64,000 nucleotides of DNA from Serratia grimesii NBRC 13537 (GTDB lineage: Bacteria > Pseudomonadota > Gammaproteobacteria > Enterobacterales > Enterobacteriaceae): positions 1 to 64,000 of the forward strand of contig NZ_BCTT01000017.1 of assembly GCF_001590905.1 (NCBI RefSeq). Reading direction: 5' to 3'. Under the pieces are notes generated by a model that saw only the letters and a list, made by a program, of their open reading frames with translations, ran no database searches and had not been told where the DNA came from. A program made the position numbers and the translations under genes. Shown here in pieces: positions 57,964-64,000 of the stretch. The stretch's first letter is position 1, and each line of letters opens with the position of its first letter.

Positions 57964-59697
57964 GTGAGCATCAAAACACAACTACGCCGCCGTGCGGTGA
58001 CGGACGATAGCCATTTGCCTGCCAGCCTGCACCCGCTGCTGCGCCGTTTATATGCGCTGCGCGGCGTTCAGGCCGAGCAGGAGTTGGAGCGCAGCGTGAA
58101 AGGTATGCTGCCCTGGCAGCAGTTGGATGGCATTGATGACGCTGTTGGCATTCTGCAGCAGGCGCTGGCTGATCATCGCCGCATCATGGTGGTAGGCGAT
58201 TTCGATGCTGATGGTGCCACCAGTACCGCGCTGACAGTGCTGGCATTACGCAGTATGGGTGGCAGTGCGGTCGACTACCTGGTACCGAACCGTTTCGAAG
58301 ATGGCTACGGCCTGAGCCCTGAAGTCGTGGAGCAGGCGGATGCACGTGGTGCGGAATTGATCTTGACCGTGGATAACGGCATCTCTTCTCATGCGGGCGT
58401 CGATGTGGCACACGCCAAGGGCATGCAGGTGCTGGTGACAGATCACCACCTGCCAGGGGAAACCCTGCCGGCGGCGGAAGCGATCGTCAACCCTAACCTA
58501 CGTGGCTGCGCATTCCCGTCCAAGTCTTTGGCGGGGGTCGGTGTGGCTTTCTATTTGATGCTGGCACTGCGTGCACGGCTACGTGAAAGTGGCTGGTTTG
58601 AACAACGTGCACTGGCGATGCCGAATTTGGCTGAGCTGTTGGATCTGGTGGCGCTCGGTACGGTTGCTGACGTGGTACCGCTCGACGCAAACAACCGCAT
58701 TTTGGTGTATCAGGGCCTGAACCGTATTCGCGCCGGCAAGTGTCGGCCTGGCATCCGGGCACTGTTGGAAGTGGCTAATCGCGACGCGCGTCAATTGGCG
58801 GCTAACGATCTCGGCTTTGCGCTGGGGCCGCGCCTCAATGCTGCCGGACGATTGGATGATATGTCGATCGGTGTAGCGTTATTGCTGAGCGATGACATTG
58901 CGCAGGCACGTATGCTGGCCAATGATCTTGATGCGCTCAATCTGACGCGACGTGAGATTGAACAGGGTATGCAGGTTGAAGCGCTGCAACTGTGTGACGA
59001 GCTTGAACGCAGCAGCACCACGTTGCCGTATGGGTTGGCAATGTATCACCCTGAGTGGCATCAGGGGGTCGTGGGTATTCTGGCGTCGCGTATTAAAGAA
59101 CGTTTCCACCGACCGGTGATCGCATTTGCGCCTGCAGGCGATGGCATACTGAAAGGCTCCGGGCGTTCGATAGCCGGTTTGCACATGCGTGATGCGCTGG
59201 AACGGCTGGATACGCTGAATCCGGGATTGATGATGAAGTTTGGTGGCCATGCGATGGCCGCTGGCCTGTCGCTGGAAGAGGCAAAATTCGACGAGTTTCG
59301 CCAGCGCTTTGGCGAACTGGTGGGCGAATGGCTCGATCCGGCGATGCTGGAAGGGGTAATTTGGTCTGACGGCGAATTGGCGCAGCAGGAACTCTCATTG
59401 GAAACGGCTGAACTGTTGCGGGAAGGCGGGCCCTGGGGACAAGCATTCCCTGAGCCGACGTTTGACGGAACATTCCGTATTTTACAGCAGCGGCTGGTGG
59501 GTGAGAAACACCTGAAGCTGATGGTGGAACCGCTCGGTGGCGGCCCGCTGTTGGACGGCATCGCTTTCAATGTAGATACCACTCTGTGGCCCGACAGCAG
59601 CGTGCGTGAAGTGGAACTGGCATACAAACTGGACGTTAACGAGTTCCGCGGTAACCGCAACGTGCAGTTACTGATCCAACACCTCTGGCCACGTTAA
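57964..59697 (+). CDS. recJ: Single-stranded DNA exonuclease RecJ
   Basis: 5'-3' ssDNA exonuclease in recombination and mismatch repair. The 577-aa protein has the DHH motifs DFDADGATST near residue 80, TVDNGISSHAG, TDHHLPG, and GGHAMAAGLSLEE in the DHHA1 domain. GTG 57964 is the start; length equals E. coli RecJ. It overlaps no gene and follows dsbC by 6 bp. A hairpin at 59715-59740 separates it from prfB. Confidence 0.96.
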   Translation: MSIKTQLRRRAVTDDSHLPASLHPLLRRLYALRGVQAEQELERSVKGMLPWQQLDGIDDAVGILQQALADHRRIMVVGDFDADGATSTALTVLALRSMGGSAVDYLVPNRFEDGYGLSPEVVEQADARGAELILTVDNGISSHAGVDVAHAKGMQVLVTDHHLPGETLPAAEAIVNPNLRGCAFPSKSLAGVGVAFYLMLALRARLRESGWFEQRALAMPNLAELLDLVALGTVADVVPLDANNRILVYQGLNRIRAGKCRPGIRALLEVANRDARQLAANDLGFALGPRLNAAGRLDDMSIGVALLLSDDIAQARMLANDLDALNLTRREIEQGMQVEALQLCDELERSSTTLPYGLAMYHPEWHQGVVGILASRIKERFHRPVIAFAPAGDGILKGSGRSIAGLHMRDALERLDTLNPGLMMKFGGHAMAAGLSLEEAKFDEFRQRFGELVGEWLDPAMLEGVIWSDGELAQQELSLETAELLREGGPWGQAFPEPTFDGTFRILQQRLVGEKHLKLMVEPLGGGPLLDGIAFNVDTTLWPDSSVREVELAYKLDVNEFRGNRNVQLLIQHLWPR

Positions 59698-59714
59698 TAT
59701 ACGGCGGTCCTAAT

Positions 59715-59740
59715 CCGGGGTTTGCTCTGCCAAACCCCGG
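59715..59740 (+). terminator. Hairpin after recJ
   Basis: CCGGGGTTTG-CTCTGC-CAAACCCCGG, perfect 10-bp stem, then CATGTTTTCTT. The T-run is displaced, so termination may be partial. Confidence 0.6.
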
Positions 59741-59863
59741 CATGTTTTCTTCCCCCACAAAAACTAACCAACTCGCTATAAACTGACGGCTGGATCCGCT
59801 AGAATTACCGGTTCTAATGGCATTTCGCCATCGACGCCATCAACGAAAAAGAACGCTAAAAAC

Positions 59864-60962
59864 ATGTTTGAAATTAACCCGGTAAAAAACCGAATTCAGG
59901 ACCTGTCCGCGCGGACTGCCGTTCTTAGGGGGTATCTTTGACTATGATGCCAAGAAAGAACGCCTAGAAGAAGTCAACGCAGAACTGGAACAGCCTGACG
60001 TTTGGAACGAACCTGAGCGCGCACAGGCGCTGGGTAAAGAGCGCGCTGCGCTCGAAGCCATCGTTGAAACCATTGACCAACTGGTACAGGGCGGCGAAGA
60101 CGTCACTGGCCTATTGGAATTGGCGATTGAAGCCGACGATGAAGAAACCTTTAACGAAGCGGTCGTTGAGCTTGATCAACTGTCTGCCAAGCTGGAGCAA
60201 TTAGAATTTCGTCGTATGTTCTCTGGTGAATACGACAGTGCTGATTGCTACCTGGATATCCAGGCCGGTTCCGGCGGTACAGAGGCACAGGACTGGGCGA
60301 GCATGTTGCTGCGCATGTACCTGCGCTGGGCCGAAGCCAAAGGCTTCAAGACCGAAGTCATTGAAGAGTCCGACGGCGATGTGGCTGGGCTGAAATCCGC
60401 CACCATCAAGATCATCGGCGACTACGCGTTTGGCTGGTTGCGTACTGAAACCGGCGTACATCGCCTGGTGCGCAAGAGCCCATTCGACTCCGGCGGTCGT
60501 CGTCATACTTCGTTCAGTTCGGTGTTTATCTACCCGGAAGTGGACGATGATATTGATATCGATATCAACCCGGCGGACCTGCGTATCGACGTTTACCGCG
60601 CCTCGGGTGCGGGTGGTCAGCACGTGAACAAAACTGAGTCGGCGGTGCGTATTACCCACTTACCGACCAACATCGTAGTGCAGTGCCAGAACGACCGTTC
60701 TCAGCATAAGAACAAGGATCAAGCGTTTAAACAGCTGCGAGCCAAGCTGTACGAGTTTGAGATGCAAAAGAAAAATGCTGATAAACAGATGATGGAAGAC
60801 AACAAGTCCGATATCGGTTGGGGCAGCCAAATCCGCTCTTACGTGCTGGATGACTCCCGTATCAAGGATTTGCGCACTAACGTTGAAACGCGCAACACGC
60901 AGGCCGTATTAGATGGCGACCTGGATAAATTCATTGAGGCAAGTTTGAAAGCCGGGTTATAA
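59864..60962 (+). CDS. prfB: Peptide chain release factor 2, programmed +1 frameshift
   Basis: Class I release factor for UGA and UAA, 365 aa after frameshifting. The first reading frame runs 59864-59941 and ends at an in-frame TGA (codon 26); translation continues in the +1 frame from GAC at 59940. The tripeptide SPF in [14 protein letters not shown] recognises the stop codon and GGQ in [14 protein letters not shown] triggers hydrolysis. The residue before SGAGGQ is Ala, as in most bacteria, not Thr as in E. coli K-12. It lies 9 bp before lysS, the conserved prfB-lysS operon. Confidence 0.98.
59927..59942 (+). promoter_or_regulatory. prfB programmed frameshift signal
   Basis: AGGGGG (59927-59932) acts as an internal Shine-Dalgarno, followed by TAT and the slippery CTT-TGA-C (59936-59942). 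It is the same arrangement as in E. coli: low RF2 lets the ribosome slip from CTT to TTT and read GAC. Confidence 0.97.
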
Positions 60963-60971
60963 GGAACAGAA

Positions 60972-62489
60972 ATGTCTGAGCAACAACCACAAGGCGCCGA
61001 TCAGGCGCTGGATCTCAATAACGAGTTGCAGTCACGCCGTGAGAAATTGGCCGCGCTGCGCGAGAACGGTATTGCGTTCCCGAATGATTTCCGTCGTGAC
61101 ACCACGTCCGACAAGCTGCACGCTGCATACGGCGATAAAGACAATGAAGAGCTGGAAGCGCTGGGTGTAGAAGTCACCGTTGCCGGCCGTATGATGACCC
61201 GCCGTATCATGGGTAAAGCGTCATTTGTTACGCTGCAGGACGTTGGCGGCCGTATTCAGCTGTACGTTGCGCGCGACGATCTGGCGGAAGGCGTTTATAA
61301 CGAAGAATTCAAGAAGTGGGACCTGGGTGACATCCTGGGTGCACGCGGTAAGCTGTTCAAAACCAAGACCGGCGAATTGTCTATCCACTGTACCGAACTG
61401 CGTCTGCTGACCAAGGCTCTGCGCCCGTTGCCGGACAAGTTCCACGGTCTGGCGGATCAGGAAACCCGTTATCGTCAGCGCTACCTGGATTTGATCGCTA
61501 ACGAAGAATCGCGCAAGACTTTTAAAGTGCGTTCTCAGATCATGGCGGCAATGCGTAACTTCATGGTAGAACGCGGCTTCATGGAAGTCGAAACACCAAT
61601 GATGCAGGTGATTCCGGGTGGGGCTTCCGCGCGTCCATTCGTGACTCACCACAATGCGCTGGACATTGATATGTACCTGCGTATTGCCCCAGAGCTGTAC
61701 CTGAAGCGTCTGGTCGTTGGTGGGTTCGAGCGTGTGTTCGAAATCAACCGTAACTTCCGTAACGAAGGCGTTTCTCCGCGTCATAACCCAGAGTTCACCA
61801 TGATGGAACTCTATATGGCTTACGCGGATTACAAAGACCTGATTGAACTGACCGAGTCACTGTTCCGCACCCTGACCCAGAACGTACTGGGCAATACTCA
61901 GGTGCAGTACGGTGATGAAGTGTTCGATTTCGGCAAGCCGTTTGTGAAGCTGACCATGACCGAGGCGATCAAAAAGTATCGTCCTGAAACCGATCTGGCC
62001 GATCTGGCTGATATGGATAAAGCGGTTGCGATCGCTGAATCCATCGGTATCAAGATTGAGAAGAGCTGGGGTCTGGGCCGTGTAGTGACCGAGATCTTCG
62101 AAGAAGTGGCCGAAAGTCATCTGATTCAGCCGACCTTCATTACTGAATATCCGGCGGAAGTATCTCCACTGGCGCGCCGCAACGACGTTAACCCAGAGAT
62201 CACTGACCGCTTCGAGTTCTTCATCGGTGGTCGCGAAATCGGTAACGGCTTCTCCGAGCTGAATGATGCAGAAGACCAGGCACAGCGCTTTGCTGACCAG
62301 GCTAATGCGAAAGACGCTGGCGATGACGAAGCGATGTTCTACGACGAAGACTACGTGACTGCACTGGAACACGGTCTGCCACCGACCGCAGGTCTGGGTA
62401 TCGGTATCGACCGTATGGTCATGCTGTTCACCAACAGCCATACTATTCGTGATGTGATCCTGTTCCCGGCAATGCGCCCGCAGAAATAA
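60972..62489 (+). CDS. lysS: Lysyl-tRNA synthetase, class II
   Basis: Charges tRNA-Lys. 505 aa with an N-terminal OB-fold anticodon domain ([15 protein letters not shown] region, about residues 65-150) and a class II catalytic core: motif 2 [21 protein letters not shown], motif 3 [15 protein letters not shown] near the C-terminus. AAGGAA precedes the ATG. Length equals E. coli LysS. A strong terminator follows at 62572-62604. Confidence 0.98.
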   Translation: MSEQQPQGADQALDLNNELQSRREKLAALRENGIAFPNDFRRDTTSDKLHAAYGDKDNEELEALGVEVTVAGRMMTRRIMGKASFVTLQDVGGRIQLYVARDDLAEGVYNEEFKKWDLGDILGARGKLFKTKTGELSIHCTELRLLTKALRPLPDKFHGLADQETRYRQRYLDLIANEESRKTFKVRSQIMAAMRNFMVERGFMEVETPMMQVIPGGASARPFVTHHNALDIDMYLRIAPELYLKRLVVGGFERVFEINRNFRNEGVSPRHNPEFTMMELYMAYADYKDLIELTESLFRTLTQNVLGNTQVQYGDEVFDFGKPFVKLTMTEAIKKYRPETDLADLADMDKAVAIAESIGIKIEKSWGLGRVVTEIFEEVAESHLIQPTFITEYPAEVSPLARRNDVNPEITDRFEFFIGGREIGNGFSELNDAEDQAQRFADQANAKDAGDDEAMFYDEDYVTALEHGLPPTAGLGIGIDRMVMLFTNSHTIRDVILFPAMRPQK

Positions 62490-62571
62490 GATCACATACC
62501 GAAGAAACTTCCAACCGCAGGAAGGCATAACCAACGCCCCTGTGGCTTGAAAGAGAAAGGGTATTCATATC

Positions 62572-62604
62572 AACCGGCACAGGTCACTGTGCCGGTTTTT
62601 TTTT
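62572..62604 (+). terminator. Terminator of prfB-lysS
   Basis: AACCGGCACAG-GTCA-CTGTGCCGGTT followed by a run of T; perfect 11-bp stem. Confidence 0.93.
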
Positions 62605-62676
62605 GTCTGATGGGTCAGCAGAGAGGAAAGCGATAGCTAACTGCCTAAAACATCAGCAGTTACACGTTATCTCCGC

Positions 62677-62704
62677 TTGCCCAGCGGGGATAACCGGTTA
62701 TAAT
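62677..62704 (+). promoter_or_regulatory. Promoter of tRNA-Gly
   Basis: -35 TTGCCC (62677-62682), 16-bp spacer, perfect -10 TATAAT (62699-62704). A GC-rich discriminator (GACAGCCGC) follows, as usual for stable RNA promoters under stringent control. The start site would lie about 10 bp before the tRNA. Confidence 0.75.
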
Positions 62705-62721
62705 GACAGCCGCACACCGAT

Positions 62722-62795
62722 GCGGGTGTAGTTCAATGGTAGAACGGCAGCTTCCCAAGCTGCATACGAGGGTTCGATTCCCTTCACCCGCTCCA
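62722..62795 (+). tRNA. glyU: tRNA-Gly, anticodon CCC
   Basis: 74 nt including encoded CCA. Acceptor stem GCGGGTG / CACCCGC, D-arm GTTCAATGGTAGAAC, anticodon stem-loop CAGCTTCCCAAGCTG with CCC, T-arm GAGGGTTCGATTCCCTTC. Nearly identical to E. coli glyU; the changed acceptor pair and anticodon stem pairs are compensated. glyU-type genes are frequent neighbours of integrated DNA. Confidence 0.97.
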
Positions 62796-62807
62796 ATCCA
62801 ATCTGTT

Positions 62808-62847
62808 CCAAACCAAACCAAACCAAACCAAACCAAACCAAACCAAA
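62808..62847 (+). repeat. (CCAAA)8 pentanucleotide tandem repeat
   Basis: Eight perfect CCAAA units 12 bp behind the tRNA-Gly, flanked on both sides by CTGTTCC (62803-62809 and 62848-62854). It is non-coding, in the probable 3' trailer of the tRNA transcript. No similar run occurs elsewhere in the window. Confidence 0.9.
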
Positions 62848-62961
62848 CTGTTCCTTAAGTACCTTTCGCTAACACATCACAAGTCACGACGTATTTGAAC
62901 GTGTATATGCCGACAACAGCATTGTGGGAAAGACCGTCCGTCTTGCGGTTTGGTATTTTTT

Positions 62962-62990
62962 CGCCTTCATACTGCTATGAAGGCGTTTTT
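62962..62990 (+). terminator. Terminator downstream of tRNA-Gly
   Basis: CGCCTTCATA-CTGC-TATGAAGGCG followed by TTTTT; perfect 10-bp stem. It would end a transcript of about 270 nt from the tRNA promoter. Confidence 0.88.
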
Positions 62991-63028
62991 GGTTACTTGG
63001 ATAGGTGCCGTTTGCCTGGCAGGGGGGG

Positions 63029-64000
63029 TTATTCCTGAAGACATTCCCGCTGATTGGGCACAGAGACCAGCACGATGGTGTTAGCGATGCTGGAAAACAG
63101 CAGCAGGATAATCAGCATATTCACTGCGCTTACACCGAGCATCCCCATTATCCAGATATAACCGGCAGAGAACGCGATCTGGCAAATGGCAAGCACGGAA
63201 CTTGCCAAGCCGGCATTTTGCTTAAACGGGTTCAAGGCTTGGCTCATCAGTATCCCGAACCCCATAGCAAAACCAACACCTATCATAGCGAACCCTACGA
63301 GGTTTAAATACGCATTTAGGCCCAGCGTTTGTGTGAGTGCAAATATAATTGCGCAGGATAAAAATAGAATCTGTGATAACAGGAGAACCGTTTTTTGCCC
63401 AAGTTTTGACAGGAGGTAGGGCGTTAAAAATGAAGTAATCATGCTAAAACTAGCCAGTCCGGTCATCGATATTGAATACTGTCCCGTAGATAACCCCATT
63501 TGACTCATTAAGATGATTGGCGAGGTATTTACATAGGTCAATATTGCTGTGATAGACAAACAGGTAATGAATAAGCGGCTGATGAATAATGGTGAGAGTA
63601 AACTTTCATTGTCGCTTATTTCTCTATTTGGATGTGTCTCTTTATTATTATGGTACGTTTCATCAAGCCAGAATATGCAAACTAAGCATGAAATTCCTGC
63701 GAAGATAGCCATGCCGGTGAAGAGGCTTGGCCATTCAAACCTCATTAATAGTAAATAGCCAAGAACTGGCGCAATAACAGGAACGATGCAGGTAATACCA
63801 TTAATCACTGATAACACTTTTGAGCGTTTATCGTCATCCAGAGTATCCCTCAGAATGGCAAAGGTAACAACATAGCAGAAGCCGGCGCCGACACCTTGCC
63901 AGAACCGCGCAAAAAGAAATTGCTCGGCAGAAACAGTCAATGCGGCACCATATGAAGCACAAACAAAAATTAATGCACCTAATAATGCGATGGGCTTCCG
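63029..64000 (-). CDS. MFS multidrug exporter, MdtL/Bcr-CflA type (5' end beyond window)
   Basis: The last 323 residues of a 12-helix drug:H+ antiporter; the frame stays open to the right edge, so the start is outside. Visible motifs include RFWQGVGAGFCYVVTFAILRD in helix 4, NGITCIVPVIAPVLG in helix 5 (the antiporter motif region), and six later helices. Resembles E. coli MdtL (chloramphenicol export) in the N-terminal half, more loosely beyond. The gene is more AT-rich than the backbone and follows a tRNA gene, compatible with horizontal acquisition. Substrate unknown. Confidence 0.82.
   Translation of the reverse strand, partial: RKPIALLGALIFVCASYGAALTVSAEQFLFARFWQGVGAGFCYVVTFAILRDTLDDDKRSKVLSVINGITCIVPVIAPVLGYLLLMRFEWPSLFTGMAIFAGISCLVCIFWLDETYHNNKETHPNREISDNESLLSPLFISRLFITCLSITAILTYVNTSPIILMSQMGLSTGQYSISMTGLASFSMITSFLTPYLLSKLGQKTVLLLSQILFLSCAIIFALTQTLGLNAYLNLVGFAMIGVGFAMGFGILMSQALNPFKQNAGLASSVLAICQIAFSAGYIWIMGMLGVSAVNMLIILLLFSSIANTIVLVSVPNQRECLQE

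Noticed and set aside
59864-60962. prfB as a frameshifted pseudogene or sequencing error
   Set aside because: The shift occurs precisely at the known programmed site with internal AGGGGG and CTT-TGA-C.
62808-62847. CRISPR-like array
   Set aside because: Units are only 5 bp without spacers; it is a simple tandem repeat.

Overview
The window is a chromosomal segment of an enterobacterium of the Yersiniaceae, most likely Serratia (inference from gene order, protein resemblance to E. coli orthologues, and a miniature palindromic repeat family I associate with Serratia and Yersinia). The backbone follows the E. coli order epd-pgk-fbaA-mscS-argO-yggE-argP-rpiA-serA-fau-ssrS-zapA-ygfB-pepP-ubiH-ubiI-gcvTHP-ygfF-trhA-ygfZ-sdhE-cptA-fldB-xerD-dsbC-recJ-prfB-lysS. 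It carries central carbon metabolism, serine/glycine and one-carbon metabolism, ubiquinone hydroxylases, division and recombination factors and translation factors. Non-coding genes are 6S RNA (31552-31734, minus) and a tRNA-Gly(CCC) (62722-62795).

Accessory blocks interrupt this backbone. (1) 126-4125: a three-gene ABC importer of the iron/phosphonate/sugar-phosphate type. (2) 10014-12873: an aromatic-acid-type MFS transporter, a GntR/FCD regulator and a divergent OsmC-like protein, with a perfect 12-bp palindrome in the divergent promoter region. (3) 12974-25618: a catabolic island, all on the minus strand except its divergent IclR-type regulator (YiaJ/PlaR-like). It encodes an RbsABC-type ABC importer, an SMP-30 lactonase, 2,3-diketo-L-gulonate reductase (yiaK), yiaL, an MFS transporter, L-xylulokinase (lyxK), 3-keto-L-gulonate-6-P decarboxylase (sgbH), L-xylulose-5-P 3-epimerase (sgbU) and L-ribulose-5-P 4-epimerase (sgbE). 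The yiaK and ABC promoters share a near-identical 31-bp operator directly downstream of the -10 box. This supports one regulon that takes up a lactone or keto-acid sugar, opens and reduces it, and ends at D-xylulose-5-P. (4) 42093-46940: an oxidoreductase, a GNAT acetyltransferase, a QseBC/PmrAB-like two-component system, a 77-aa secreted or membrane peptide and a MipA/OmpV porin-like protein. Four TTAA hexamers at exact 11-bp spacing lie between the regulator and the peptide gene. (5) 52093-55652: creB, creC and creD inserted behind sdhE-cptA, without creA. creB overlaps the cptA stop and a canonical CreB tag precedes creD. (6) 62805-64000: a (CCAAA)8 repeat behind the tRNA-Gly and an MdtL-like drug exporter running off the right edge.

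Repeats: three copies of a roughly 120-190 bp palindromic miniature element (6788-6911, 27213-27407, 37295-37414), the last sitting in the gcvT leader; a second miniature element with inverted ends at 50986-51134 upstream of sdhE; and a short twin-hairpin element at 27453-27525 with a related palindrome at 35580-35599. No CRISPR array, prophage or intact insertion sequence was seen. Regulatory sites and operators are pattern-based predictions, not measured.
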